A stretch of 64,000 bases of DNA, taken from contig NZ_BMFV01000019.1 of assembly GCF_014639255.1 (NCBI RefSeq), positions 1-64,000 on the forward strand. The letters run 5' to 3'. The notes beneath the pieces are model-generated. The model saw only the letters and a list, made by a program, of their open reading frames with translations, searched no databases and had not been told where the DNA came from. Both the position numbers and the translations under genes were made by a program. Shown piece after piece: positions 1-8,931 of the stretch. Source of the stretch: Pullulanibacillus pueri (GTDB taxonomy: Bacteria > Bacillota > Bacilli > Bacillales > Sporolactobacillaceae). Position 1 is the first letter of the stretch, and each line of letters begins with the position of its first letter.

Positions 1-92
1 CGTCATTTAAAAGATTTCTCTTTTTGCGCTTGGCTTTTGTTCAGTTTTAAAGGAACAATTTTTCTCCGAGTTACTTTAACAGCAACTTTTAT

Positions 93-121
93 ATTATATC
101 AAGCTATCAATGTGTTGTCAA
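93..121 (-). promoter_or_regulatory. Vegetative promoter P2 of a probable rRNA operon
   Basis: On the minus strand TTGACA (116-121) and TATAAT (93-98) are separated by exactly 17 bases, a perfect sigma-A promoter. The transcript runs off the left edge through a leader containing AAAACTGAACAAAA, which resembles Bacillus rRNA operon leaders. That 16S rRNA lies just beyond the window is inferred, not seen. Confidence 0.75.
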
Positions 122-167
122 TAACTTTTTTTAATCCATTCTCGTCTCTTTTCAGAGCGACTAAATC

Positions 168-196
168 ATTATAGCACGATATAAAAATAGAATCAA
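168..196 (-). promoter_or_regulatory. Upstream tandem promoter P1 (probable rrn)
   Basis: TTGATT (191-196) and TATAAT (168-173) are 17 bases apart on the minus strand, about 75 bases upstream of P2. Tandem P1-P2 promoters are typical of Bacillus rRNA operons. The rest of 1-527 holds no gene that I can support. Confidence 0.6.
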
Positions 197-527
197 TAGA
201 TTTTAAAAAGATTGTCGAAGTCTGGTAATCAGCGACGTTATTAATCATACCACCCCTTTCAATGACCGTCAATTGTTTTCTGTTTCCAATTTATGCTAAC
301 TAAGGTTCTCCTTTTCTTTTATAGAAAGAGAGCACAATTTATTGCTTCTTTTAAATTCAATTGACCCTGGCCAAAATAACACTCTTTTCCTTGAACAAAG
401 TAAAAACCCTTTTACTCAATTACTCCCTCTAATTTATTAAATTTCTTTTATGCTTTTTTCTCCACCTGAGCACTTTTAAGGCAATATTATTAATATAGAA
501 GATACACTATATATTGAGGTGAATAAA

Positions 528-1538
528 ATGATACGTTTAAGTATACTGGATCAATCTCCTATCCCTAGTGGCAAAACAGCCGTAGAAGCTTTTGCCGATA
601 CTACCCGTTTAGCACAAGAGGCAGAGAAAATGGGTTACACTCGTTTTTGGGTATCCGAGCACCACTTTAGCCCGAGTTTAGCTGGGTCAAGTCCTGAGGT
701 ATTAATCAGTCATTTAGCTGCTAAGACATCCCATATTCGTGTCGGTTCAGGAGGCGTGATGCTCCCTCATTATAGCCCATACAAAGTTGCTGAAAACTTC
801 CGAGTCCTTGAAGGTTTAAATCCTGACCGAATTGATCTTGGTTTAGGCCGGGCTCCAGGAGGCATGCCCTTAGCGACACGTGCTTTACAAGAAGGTCATT
901 TTTCAAATGGTGATCCATACCCCGGGCAGATTGCTGATCTCATTACTTATCTCTATGACCTTGCAGATCATAATCACAGATTTTCTGGTTTACAAGCGAC
1001 ACCATTAATTGAAACGGTCCCTAAGATGTGGCTTTTAGGATCTAGCGGAGGAAGTGCACGAATTGCAGCCCAACAAGGTACGGGTTATGCCTTTGCACAT
1101 TTTATCAACGGAAATGGCGGTGAAGATGTCATGCGTTGGTATCACAGTCGTTTTCAACCTTCTATATTAAATGAAACGCCACAATCCATTGTTGCCATTT
1201 TTGCTATTTGTGCTGAAACTGAAGAAGCAGCACAAGATTTAGCACGGACTCTAGATATTTCGTTGTTGCAACTTGAAAAAGGTGAATCTTCAAGAAGATA
1301 TCTTTCTGTGGAAGAGGCGAAGGATTATCCTTTAACAGACTATGATCAATACCGCATTGCGGAAAATCGTAAACGGATGATTGTTGGTACCAAAGATCAA
1401 TTAAAAAGTAAGATTAACGAAATGAGTGAAACTTATCAAACAGAAGAATTTATGATCGTCACCATCACTCATGATTTTGAAGATAAACTTAAATCTTATC
1501 AGTTACTATCTGAAGCCTTTCAATTAGCAAAAGCTTAA
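528..1538 (+). CDS. LLM class flavin-dependent oxidoreductase
   Basis: This 336-residue protein belongs to the bacterial luciferase-like monooxygenase superfamily, cytosolic TIM-barrel enzymes using reduced flavin. The N-terminal LDQSPI segment, the SEHH motif near residue 45, the GSGGVMLPHYSP segment and the LGLGRAPGG segment are typical of the single-subunit LLM group (YceB-like in B. subtilis). The substrate cannot be told. I chose ATG 528 over the in-frame GTG at 519 because GAGGTG (516-521) lies 6 bases before it. It stands alone; a small coiled-coil gene follows 81 bases later. Confidence 0.88.
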   Translation: MIRLSILDQSPIPSGKTAVEAFADTTRLAQEAEKMGYTRFWVSEHHFSPSLAGSSPEVLISHLAAKTSHIRVGSGGVMLPHYSPYKVAENFRVLEGLNPDRIDLGLGRAPGGMPLATRALQEGHFSNGDPYPGQIADLITYLYDLADHNHRFSGLQATPLIETVPKMWLLGSSGGSARIAAQQGTGYAFAHFINGNGGEDVMRWYHSRFQPSILNETPQSIVAIFAICAETEEAAQDLARTLDISLLQLEKGESSRRYLSVEEAKDYPLTDYDQYRIAENRKRMIVGTKDQLKSKINEMSETYQTEEFMIVTITHDFEDKLKSYQLLSEAFQLAKA

Positions 1539-1619
1539 ATATAGAAAACCACTTTAAATAAGCAGTCCAATTGGTACATAGATATCATCTGCGATACAAT
1601 AACTCATGAGGTGAGAACT

Positions 1620-1796
1620 TTGACTAAGAAAGAAATAGAAGATCTTTTAATCGATTTGAAGAGTGATTACGTGCGTGTACAAGGGGATTTAGAAAAGATG
1701 GAAGCTACAGTTGGTAACTCTGCATCTGCGGAAAAGGAACTTGTTCGTATTGAGGAAGAAATGAAAAAACTGAGAGCACAATTATCACAAATGTAA
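1620..1796 (+). CDS. Small coiled-coil protein (SE1832/YfjT-like)
   Basis: A 58-residue, highly charged, all-helical protein rich in Lys and Glu. The pattern DLKSDYVRVQGDLEKME followed by a C-terminal EEEMKKLRAQL heptad run resembles the short SE1832/YfjT family of Bacillales, whose function is unknown. The TTG at 1620 follows GAGGTG (1609-1614) at good spacing; the in-frame GTG at 1611 overlaps that ribosome binding site. The family name is from memory of the pattern, so only the coding call is firm. Confidence 0.7.
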   Translation: MTKKEIEDLLIDLKSDYVRVQGDLEKMEATVGNSASAEKELVRIEEEMKKLRAQLSQM

Positions 1797-1876
1797 AAAT
1801 CCTGGCTACCCACCCCTGCTTAATCACAGGAGAAAAGATTTTCCTACTTCAGCTTATACTTGCATCATTCAATAAT

Positions 1877-1904
1877 AACAGCCTCCATTTTTGGAGGCTG
1901 TTTT
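1877..1904 (+). terminator. Rho-independent terminator
   Basis: CAGCCTCCA and TGGAGGCTG form a 9-bp stem with a short T loop and a TTTT tail, closing the small gene at 1620-1796. The flanking A and T runs let it work for the minus strand too. Confidence 0.85.
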
Positions 1905-1930
1905 AATGCCAATAATATTAAAAAGCAAGA

Positions 1931-2245
1931 CTAAAAGTCCGTAAGAATATGATTTATGACCATAATCACACTAATAATGCATATACCACATCCACTTATA
2001 AAAAGTGTCCAAAAGGAATAGATCCGAAAAAAGAACTTCTCCTCTTTTTTCTTAAAGAAACTGAGAATAGTACCGATGAGAGCAAAAATAAAAAAAATAA
2101 TGAGGTAAATAAGAAGCCAAGTCAAAGGTGCTGTTAAATATTCTCTTGCCCAATGTCTAACTGCCGGAGCAAACATCAAAACAAACAAACCAAGGAGACC
2201 AACGATTGAAGCAATCAAACTCCCGATGACAAACACCGTTTTCAA
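1931..2245 (-). CDS. Three-TM membrane protein of unknown function
   Basis: This 104-residue protein has three hydrophobic stretches (about residues 3-27, 40-62 and 75-100) separated by a positively charged loop (FFKKKEEKFFF). I do not recognise the family. The start is TTG 2245: GGAGGG lies 6 bases upstream and no ATG is better placed. It is monocistronic, converging with the terminator at 1877-1904. Confidence 0.68.
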   Translation of the reverse strand: MKTVFVIGSLIASIVGLLGLFVLMFAPAVRHWAREYLTAPLTWLLIYLIIFFIFALIGTILSFFKKKEEKFFFRIYSFWTLFISGCGICIISVIMVINHILTDF

Positions 2246-2399
2246 AAGAATCCCTCCGTTTCCCTCAACGGGGTCTCTATAAGTGTTAAATCACTATTTT
2301 TATATTCAATGACTTTTTTAGAATTTCACTCACCGAATTAACTAAGCTGATAATAACTATTTTAACTGATTAAAACTTTTATTTGAGCGTCTTTATGTA

Positions 2400-2458
2400 A
2401 AGGGTGCCTTAACATTTGAGGCACCCTCCCTGAAAGCCAGCATTTCCGCTGGCTTTTC
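2400..2458 (-). terminator. Two hairpins ending the bce operon
   Basis: Two stems lie in tandem: AAAGCCAGC/GCTGGCTTT (2433-2457) directly after the last stop codon, and GGGTGCCT/AGGCACCC (2400-2429), followed on the minus strand by TTT. They close the bceA-bceB-micropeptide transcript. Confidence 0.7.
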
Positions 2459-2551
2459 TTACAATTGATGCATGTAATAGTAACAAAATCCGCTGAACAT
2501 GACGAGAAATACAAACACATAAAGGACCATAGCTTTCTTAAAAACATTCAT
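2459..2551 (-). CDS. 30-codon membrane micropeptide coupled to bceB
   Basis: The ATG at 2551 overlaps the TGA of bceB (ATGA, 4 bases) and follows GGAGGG by 9 bases, the usual layout of translational coupling. The 30-residue product starts MNVFKKAM, has one hydrophobic stretch (about residues 9-26) and ends YYYMHQL. The stop codon abuts the operon terminator, so the reading frame fits between bceB and the end of the transcript. I know of no family for it; a role as small transporter subunit or regulator is inferred from position only. Confidence 0.65.
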   Translation of the reverse strand: MNVFKKAMVLYVFVFLVMFSGFCYYYMHQL

Positions 2552-4482
2552 GACACAATACCCTCCTTTAAATGCTTAAGATAGAGAAAGCGAATAAGGA
2601 AGAAATAAATAATTTGAATGGCTACAAAGAACAACAATACCCACAACGTGGCTGAGAAAATGGAAACTGCAAACAGACTTTGCAAGGCAACAAAAGCAAA
2701 AGCACTATGGATGACCGCGACGAGAATCGGAACAAAAAAGAGTAAGGACAGTTGAATGGTTACGGTTCTATTCAGCTCTTTATTGGTCAATCCGATTTTA
2801 GTAATCGCACGATAGTGATGTTGATCTCTTTCTAAATCAGCATACAGTCTAAAATATAAGAAGCTTCCCGCTGCAATAAAGAAGACAGCCCCGATTAAGA
2901 GAGCAATAAAAAACATAATGCTATACATTTGTTCCGATAATTTATACTCCTCACCAGCAGAGGTATACTTGTAAGGCAATGACGTTTCAGGGTTTTTCTT
3001 AAATTGCGCCCTAATGTTTTTAGAGAGCGCCGCTCCGATCCCATCCGTCGCTTTCCAATCCTTGACCTTGTACCCAACAAAAGTAACAGGTGTGGTGGGA
3101 TATGGATTATTTTTGTTAACATGCGATTGTAACTGGTTAAAGACAGTTCCCGAGACCACGAGACTACTGGAATCGAAATATTTATACAGCACAAGGTTTG
3201 TGACGCCCGCTATTTTTAACGCTTTTCCACTAGGTTCAAGCGTGGTAGATGATATTGGATGTTTTTTCAACTCTTTCGCCCCATCTATTGAGGTAGGAAC
3301 GACGTACGCCTCATTATCACGTACTTTAAGCGGGCTAAATCCAAGTACTTGGGCAAAACGATTATAATCTTTTACCGATATAAGAGTGACCGGTATCTTT
3401 GTTTTTCCACTGTCCTGTACCTTGGTCGTTAAGGACAACTTTTTATATGAGAGATGCTTCGCTTTTAAATCTTGCTCTATGGTTTGTAAATGTTGATGAA
3501 ATGCTTGATCACCTGGCTCTGAAACATAATTGATGGCGAATGGAAATTCTTTTGCAAATTGTTTATCCATACTCTTCATTGCCGCAAAGGACCCTATTGC
3601 ACAAAAGGCGACTGTTGAGACAATCGAAACCAGAAAGAACATCCGGGCGTTATCCTTCATTTTATAGGCTAAATCGCTTAAGGTGATCATGTTCGTTGAT
3701 CGTAAGTAAAAGTTTTGTTTTCTTTTTAAAAGGCGAATCACAAAAATACTCAATTGTGAAAACAGAAAATAGGTGGTGACAATAGTTAAGGGCACAACCA
3801 TAAGCAAGCGTTGTCCAATATTATTGGTTGTTGTCGTCACTGATAAATAGTAAGCCATAACGAGGGCCACGGCCGTCAAAAGAGACACAATAACTGATGC
3901 TTTCGGCTCTTTCCGCGGTTTTGTTGTGCCTTTAAGTAAATCAATCAATTTACTGCTCCGTATAAATAAAGGCGTCATCATTGAAATCACAAGAAATAAC
4001 ACAAAGAAAGCGACCAGCGTTAAAATCAGTGGCTTCCATGAGAGATAGAATGGTAAGTCAACAAAATGCATGATGTGGGCGCCGAGCATGAGAAACACCT
4101 TAGCAAATACTATACCAAAACCGATACCGACCACCACCGCCGAAAAGCCGATTAACATATTTTCAAGAAAAACCAAACTGTTTAATTGCCGTCGACTCAT
4201 CCCATGCATCATTAAGATGCCAAATTCCCGATGACGCGTTTTAAGGAAGGCACTGACTGAATACAAAATGAACAGGAAGGAGAAAACATAAATAATATAC
4301 TCCGCAACCTTCATCCCTTCCACCGCAATTTGCTTTGTCACACCTTCATTCACTCCAGGATGGAAGATAAATAAGGCATAGACAAAGAACACTAAGACCG
4401 AAAAGGCACTACTCAAGAAGTAAGCGGCATATGTTCTCTTATTACGTATGACATTATAGATCGCGAATTGTCGAAAGGTCAC
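2548..4482 (-). CDS. bceB: BceB-type ABC transporter permease
   Basis: This 644-residue integral membrane protein is the permease of a peptide-antibiotic detoxification transporter (bacitracin type), which also serves as signalling partner of the histidine kinase. It has the BceB layout: an N-terminal TM segment, an FtsX-like block with MMHGMSRRQLNSL, a large extracytoplasmic domain of roughly 200 residues, then three C-terminal TM segments. The length matches the family (about 650). I chose GTG 4482, preceded by GGGAGGGG, over the ATG at 4512. It overlaps bceA by 29 bases and the following micropeptide by 4. The exact antibiotic cannot be told from sequence. Confidence 0.9.
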   Translation of the reverse strand: MTFRQFAIYNVIRNKRTYAAYFLSSAFSVLVFFVYALFIFHPGVNEGVTKQIAVEGMKVAEYIIYVFSFLFILYSVSAFLKTRHREFGILMMHGMSRRQLNSLVFLENMLIGFSAVVVGIGFGIVFAKVFLMLGAHIMHFVDLPFYLSWKPLILTLVAFFVLFLVISMMTPLFIRSSKLIDLLKGTTKPRKEPKASVIVSLLTAVALVMAYYLSVTTTTNNIGQRLLMVVPLTIVTTYFLFSQLSIFVIRLLKRKQNFYLRSTNMITLSDLAYKMKDNARMFFLVSIVSTVAFCAIGSFAAMKSMDKQFAKEFPFAINYVSEPGDQAFHQHLQTIEQDLKAKHLSYKKLSLTTKVQDSGKTKIPVTLISVKDYNRFAQVLGFSPLKVRDNEAYVVPTSIDGAKELKKHPISSTTLEPSGKALKIAGVTNLVLYKYFDSSSLVVSGTVFNQLQSHVNKNNPYPTTPVTFVGYKVKDWKATDGIGAALSKNIRAQFKKNPETSLPYKYTSAGEEYKLSEQMYSIMFFIALLIGAVFFIAAGSFLYFRLYADLERDQHHYRAITKIGLTNKELNRTVTIQLSLLFFVPILVAVIHSAFAFVALQSLFAVSIFSATLWVLLFFVAIQIIYFFLIRFLYLKHLKEGIVS

Positions 4483-5221
4483 CCGATTCCCCTCCCAACA
4501 ATGAAAGCACATCTAAGATTCTTTGATAATACGTTTTTTGATTATCACCGCGATGGATTTCATTATAAAGTGCCCCATCTTTAATAAAAATCACGCGCTG
4601 ACAATAACTTGCCGCTTGCGGATCATGGGTCACCATTAATTGTGTTGTCGCAAACTCCTGATTGATGTTACTCAGCGTCTGCATGACATCTTTAGATGCC
4701 TTCGAATCTAAATTTCCTGTCGGTTCATCTGCAAGAAGTAGCTTTGGAGAATGAATAATTGCCCGGGCAATGGCCGTCCGTTGGGCTTGCCCTCCTGAGA
4801 TTTCATAGGTTCTTTTATTTAAAATCGACTCGATTCCTAATTTCTTAGCGACGGTCTTGACCTTTTCTTTCATGATCTTGACACTTACTCTTTCTAAAGT
4901 CAGCGGCAAAACAATATTTTCTTCCACAGTCAAGGTTTCTAAGAGATTAAAATCTTGAAACACGAAGCCAAGCTCTCTTCTTCTAAATGTCGCTAAATCA
5001 TTTTTCTTCAGCTTAAATGGGTTCTTCCCGTCAATCAGAATCTCCCCGGCTGTCGGTCGATCAATCGTTGCAATCATATTAAGAAGTGTTGTTTTTCCAC
5101 TTCCTGAAGGACCCATAATCCCGATAAATTCTCCTTCACTTACTTCAAAACTTATATTCTCAAGCGCACGGTGGGACACTTTCCCTTCGTACACCTTCGT
5201 CAGTTTTTTTACACTGAGCAC
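4454..5221 (-). CDS. bceA: BceA-type ABC transporter ATPase
   Basis: The ATP-binding subunit powers BceB. Visible are Walker A (GPSGSGKTT), the Q-loop region (VFQDFNLL), the ABC signature (ISGGQAQRTAIARA) and Walker B with D-loop (LLLADEPTGNLD). The C-terminal part ends in a short extension. The GTG at 5221 lies 8 bases after GGGAG; the in-frame GTG at 5230 is too close to it. The gene follows bceS by 86 bases, and a BceR-type box sits in that gap, so bceAB has its own inducible promoter. Confidence 0.93.
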   Translation of the reverse strand: MLSVKKLTKVYEGKVSHRALENISFEVSEGEFIGIMGPSGSGKTTLLNMIATIDRPTAGEILIDGKNPFKLKKNDLATFRRRELGFVFQDFNLLETLTVEENIVLPLTLERVSVKIMKEKVKTVAKKLGIESILNKRTYEISGGQAQRTAIARAIIHSPKLLLADEPTGNLDSKASKDVMQTLSNINQEFATTQLMVTHDPQAASYCQRVIFIKDGALYNEIHRGDNQKTYYQRILDVLSLLGGESGDLSTIRDL

Positions 5222-5306
5222 CTTGAACACTCCCTATCTCTTATGATCGATAGTTTTAGTGTACAGCGAGTGGCATTCTCCAACTATCGGGTTACCTTTC
5301 ATGAAG

Positions 5307-5322
5307 CTTACACTTTTGTAAG
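5307..5322. promoter_or_regulatory. BceR-type operator upstream of bceA
   Basis: CTTACA-CTTT-TGTAAG is a perfect 6-bp inverted repeat with a 4-base spacer, matching the TNACA-N4-TGTAA consensus reported for BceR-like regulators. It overlaps the end of bceS and lies about 85 bases before the bceA start codon. Confidence 0.75.
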
Positions 5323-6312
5323 GTTATCAAATGCATCCTTCATAATAAGCCTTATGGTCGTGCCTTTTCCTACTTCAGAGATGAGCTCTAACTCATGATT
5401 AAGACGACGGCAAATTTCCTTAACAAGATATAATCCCATCCCGGTAGAGCCCTGATATTTCCTACCGTTTTCTCCCGTATAAAAGGGTTGAAAGACCCGC
5501 CGCCTATCCTCTTTAGGAATACCTATCCCTTGATCTGTTACTTCTAGCGCCACACTCCTACTGTCAATTCGATACCCTTTAATGACTACTTTCTTGTCCT
5601 CTCCCCCTGAATATTTCACCGCATTAGTTACCAATTGTCCGATTAAGAACGGTAACCATTTGGCGTCAGAGGCCGCCGTCAAATCCTGGGGAATATCGAT
5701 CACAGGATAAACATGATGACGAATAAAGAAGCGTTTATTGTCTTGAACAATGTGATGGGCCACGCCATGTAACTGCAGACGTTCTACTCTAAAATCCTGG
5801 CGGAAATCTTCTAATCGCGCCACATATAAAGCCGTTTCAAGGCCTTTCGAAAGCCGATCTAATTCAACTTTTATGTCACCGATTCTCGGATCTTCCTCTT
5901 CTTGAAGAATGAGTTCAATCACAGAAAGCGGTGTCTTCATCTCATGGATCCATTGATTAACAAAACGATAATAGTCTCGCTGCTGGTTATAAAATTTTTC
6001 AATACGCCCTTGATAAAGCTGGTACTGACGCACGAGTAATGCTTTAAAAGCCCTGGTCAGCGAGCTGTTGGTTTCGACATTCATCGTTTCTTCTAGATCA
6101 GCTTCCTCTTTTTGCAAATGTTGATAGAAAGAACGATTGTTTAGATAACGTCCTACAAGAAATAAAGCAAGTAAGAATAACCCTAAAAGGATCCCATAGA
6201 GAGCAATCCACGGATGCTCATTCCCTTGTAACCAATAAATAAGGAAGAGTAAAAACAGCTGGAGGCTATTAAAGAGGATGAGGGAAAAATGGTCTTTAAT
6301 ATAGAGTCTCAT
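5308..6312 (-). CDS. bceS: BceS-type intramembrane-sensing histidine kinase
   Basis: This 334-residue kinase has two N-terminal TM segments (about residues 10-30 and 36-55) with almost no extracellular loop, as in kinases that sense through a Bce transporter. The H-box is HEMKTPLS, with the phosphoacceptor His preceded by NQWI. The N-box (NAVKYSGG), G1 box (DQGIGIP) and G2 box (GSTGMGLYLVK) of the HATPase domain are complete. The ATG at 6312 follows AAGGTG; a GTG further upstream lies in that same site. The gene overlaps bceR by 17 bases. Confidence 0.92.
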   Translation of the reverse strand: MRLYIKDHFSLILFNSLQLFLLFLIYWLQGNEHPWIALYGILLGLFLLALFLVGRYLNNRSFYQHLQKEEADLEETMNVETNSSLTRAFKALLVRQYQLYQGRIEKFYNQQRDYYRFVNQWIHEMKTPLSVIELILQEEEDPRIGDIKVELDRLSKGLETALYVARLEDFRQDFRVERLQLHGVAHHIVQDNKRFFIRHHVYPVIDIPQDLTAASDAKWLPFLIGQLVTNAVKYSGGEDKKVVIKGYRIDSRSVALEVTDQGIGIPKEDRRRVFQPFYTGENGRKYQGSTGMGLYLVKEICRRLNHELELISEVGKGTTIRLIMKDAFDNLTKV

Positions 6313-7015
6313 CGTCACCCGCACCTTCCCAATTCGTCGTCATCCGATACCCTGCTCCGCGCACAGTTTCAATCCCATTTTCAATTCCGATGTCTTTTAA
6401 TCGTTTTCTCACCCGTGTCACGTTTACATTTAAGGTATTTTCGTCGACAAAAGTTTCATCATCCCAGAGTTTTTCTAGAAGGTAGTCCCGTCCAACGACT
6501 TTTGGAAAACGCTTCATCAACGCCTCTAAAAGAATGGCCTCTTTCTTCGATAACATCGTCTTATTTTCACCATAACTGACTTCCATTCTCTCTATGTAGA
6601 GCTTTAGCCCATGGAGATCTAACACACGTTCATTCGCCGTTTGGGCATAGTCTCCATAAACCCTTCTCAGCTGACTTCTAATTTTGGCTGTGACCACCTC
6701 ATAATTAAAAGGCTTGGTGATATAATCATCCGCCCCATTTTCTAAGGCCATCACCTGATCCATTTGTTCCGAGCGTGCAGAAAGAAATAAAATGGGACAA
6801 AGCGATACTTTCCGAATTTGCCTGCACCAATAATAGCCATCATACTTTGGCAGGTTAACGTCTAACAAAACCAGCCTAGGCTGAGCCTGTTGAAAACTCT
6901 CCATCACTCGACTAAAATCCACGACTCTTTTCACACTATACCCATACTTTTCAAGATGCTTTTGCAACAATTCCCCGATTTTATTGTCATCCTCAATAAT
7001 TAGTACTGTCGTCAC
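6296..7015 (-). CDS. bceR: BceR-type OmpR-family response regulator
   Basis: This 239-residue protein has a receiver domain (acidic pair EDD, phosphoacceptor Asp in LLDVNLP, Lys in DDYITKPF) and a C-terminal winged helix ending in RGAGYRM. It should bind the TTACA-type box upstream of bceA. GTG 7015 is preferred because GGGAG lies 8 bases before it; the ATG at 7030 is crowded by its own upstream purine run. First gene of the bceRS pair. Confidence 0.92.
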   Translation of the reverse strand: MTTVLIIEDDNKIGELLQKHLEKYGYSVKRVVDFSRVMESFQQAQPRLVLLDVNLPKYDGYYWCRQIRKVSLCPILFLSARSEQMDQVMALENGADDYITKPFNYEVVTAKIRSQLRRVYGDYAQTANERVLDLHGLKLYIERMEVSYGENKTMLSKKEAILLEALMKRFPKVVGRDYLLEKLWDDETFVDENTLNVNVTRVRKRLKDIGIENGIETVRGAGYRMTTNWEGAGDDETLY

Positions 7016-7101
7016 CCTTAATTCTCCCATCCTTCGCTTCCTCTTTTAATACGAAAACCGATTGTCTTTTGTTCAGATTACAAAAAGATCGTTTATAATG
7101 C

Positions 7102-7128
7102 AAAAAGCCGGGGGAATCCCCGACTTTT
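7102..7128 (-). terminator. Terminator of the LCP gene
   Basis: On the minus strand the stop codon is followed by AAAAAG, a CGGGG/CCCCG stem and a CTTTTT tail. The symmetrical A/T flanks could also stop plus-strand transcription. Confidence 0.85.
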
Positions 7129-8180
7129 TATGGTGCCCCAACAGTATCTGCATTTGTCGTAAAACTTGTTTCAGGGGCTAATTTTAATATTTTCCTTAGC
7201 TGTCCACTCACCTGTTCTAAGTTTGTTCCATCCGGAATATAGTAGGAAAGACCATTCACCATTTCATCTTGTCCTTTTATTTCAATGGTATTCATTGAAG
7301 ACTTTTTCATCGATGAGTATTGCTTTTCAAGCGCATAAATTTCTTTGGCATTAAGATTTGTCTTTACATGGTCCCCAAGTATATCCGTAATTTGTCCAAC
7401 TTTGAAGATGGTCCCCGCTGAAATCGCCTGATTCACTGTCGCCTTGAGAAACTGACGTTGCCGCTCATCTCGAGAATAAGAAGCATTCACTGCCCGTTTT
7501 CTCATCCGTACAAACGCCAGTGCTTCTTCACCATTAAGGTGAGCCGGTCCCGCTTTAAAAGTAATGTGTTTATTATGATTATATATGTCCTTTTCCCAGA
7601 AACCTTCTTTTATATTTATATCCACACCCCCTAGAGCGTCGACAATTTCCCTAAAACCATCAAAATCCACCGCAATAAATTTATCAATGGGAATATCAAG
7701 AAGCTTCTCAACGGTTTCAACCTGTAGCTTTTCGGCACCGTAATCGGTGATAGAACCATAAGTATAGGCTGCATTGATTTTATGCATTCCCGTGTATTGA
7801 CCCGCGTGTTCAATGTTGACCCGGGTATCCCTTGGGACAGTTACGATTGTCATCTTGTGAGACTCCGGATCCATTGTAATGACAATCTGCGTGTCCGCAC
7901 GTCCGTCCTTGCCTCCAGTTGAATAGTTTTCCACACCCATTAATAGGATAGAGAACGGGTCCTTACCTATCGTTATGGCTTCATCTCTTAAATCGGATTT
8001 ATTGCCCGTTCTTCCTAAATCCACTTGCGAATCATTTAATGCATCATTCGCTTTGTAAAACACGTAGATCCCATAAGCGACCACGATAAGAAATAGGATG
8101 ATGAGAATCAAAAGCAGTCTCTTCAACCATTTCCCTTTTTTCTTTTTATGTTTTCTTCTATCAATTCTAGAATCACTCAA
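7128..8180 (-). CDS. LCP (LytR-CpsA-Psr) family cell-wall ligase
   Basis: This 350-residue protein is probably a membrane-anchored enzyme transferring teichoic acid or other glycopolymers from undecaprenyl carrier to peptidoglycan. It has a Lys-rich N-terminus, one TM helix (about 20-43) and the LCP domain: ILLMGVENY, the Arg/Asp stretch DGRADTQIV, VPRDTRV, and the later FVRMRKRAVNASYSRDERQR. That last segment carries Arg and Asp residues that bind the polyprenyl phosphate. Start is TTG 8180 with GAGGG 9 bases upstream. Monocistronic. Which of the Bacillus paralogues (TagT, TagU, TagV, LytR) it matches is not clear. Confidence 0.9.
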   Translation of the reverse strand: MSDSRIDRRKHKKKKGKWLKRLLLILIILFLIVVAYGIYVFYKANDALNDSQVDLGRTGNKSDLRDEAITIGKDPFSILLMGVENYSTGGKDGRADTQIVITMDPESHKMTIVTVPRDTRVNIEHAGQYTGMHKINAAYTYGSITDYGAEKLQVETVEKLLDIPIDKFIAVDFDGFREIVDALGGVDINIKEGFWEKDIYNHNKHITFKAGPAHLNGEEALAFVRMRKRAVNASYSRDERQRQFLKATVNQAISAGTIFKVGQITDILGDHVKTNLNAKEIYALEKQYSSMKKSSMNTIEIKGQDEMVNGLSYYIPDGTNLEQVSGQLRKILKLAPETSFTTNADTVGAP

Positions 8181-8520
8181 AGTAAATGCCCTCGCTTTAA
8201 TTCATTGTTATAGCTTTTACAACTATATAGACGTTTTTTCTTAAAAAGAGTTTCAATTCGAGGAATAAAATTCACCTAGCTCCTCTTATAAAAGCAATCA
8301 CCGGACACTATGACATATATCGACATTTATTATTTTAGTTTATAGTAAAACATAAATTTTTATGCTTGCTTCTCCAAGAAACCTTAGGGAAAACACAACC
8401 TTTTATTGGCCTAGAGCTTATTCCTGCTTGGGCCATTTTCTCCGTTCAAGTTCAAACCATGTCAATGATATCATCTTAAGGTGGAATAAAGTAGAGGCTG
8501 GCACAGAAGTCTTTCACTTA

Positions 8521-8650
8521 AAGAAAAATCCGAACATTCTTTTTTGAATGAACGGATTTTACTTCATACTTAGCATGAGGCCAATCGCTCCGTCAAAAGA
8601 CTTCGCTTTCTACGGGCATGGCCTCAGCTCACTTTGGAGTGGGTCTTTTA
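8521..8650. repeat. Dispersed intergenic repeat, family A (copy 1)
   Basis: The reverse complement of this stretch closely matches 37390-37515. Shared blocks include CTCCAAAGTGAG, GAAAGCGAAGT, TTTTGACAGGAGC-like sequence, GCCTCATGCTAAG and an ATCCG/CGGAT hairpin with A/T flanks. It lies in the 8181-8931 gap, which holds no supported gene. Confidence 0.75.
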
Positions 8651-8744
8651 GGTTACTTCACCAGTCAACTTCGAGTTGATCCGAGAAAGCTTACTTCGAA
8701 GCAATACTCGTAGACGCAGGAACAGGGGGGCTTTTAATCATAAA

Positions 8745-8845
8745 TACTTTGGAGGCTGATTGCTGTTCCCGCAGGACAAAGGAAAGCAACGAGGCGAATC
8801 ATCTTCGCAGAAAAAATCGTCGTCTCACGATTTTTGAGTCTCCGT
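8745..8845. repeat. Dispersed intergenic repeat, family B (copy 1)
   Basis: This shares with 33600-33722 the order CCCGCAGGAC or CCCACAGGAC, AAGGAAAGC, then TCGCAGAAAAA and a short hairpin around ACGATTTTT. Noncoding; such elements recur between genes in many Bacillales. Confidence 0.6.
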
Positions 8846-8931
8846 ATTTTGACTACGCTCTCCTTTTCCTACTCAACCTTTGAACTTGCATGGTTCGGTA
8901 TTTGTCTTCATTATTTTGATTTGTCCTGGCT

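Noticed and set aside
8362..8547. 61-codon frame in the 8.2-8.9 kb gap
   Set aside because: It ends in repeat family A and has no ribosome binding site.
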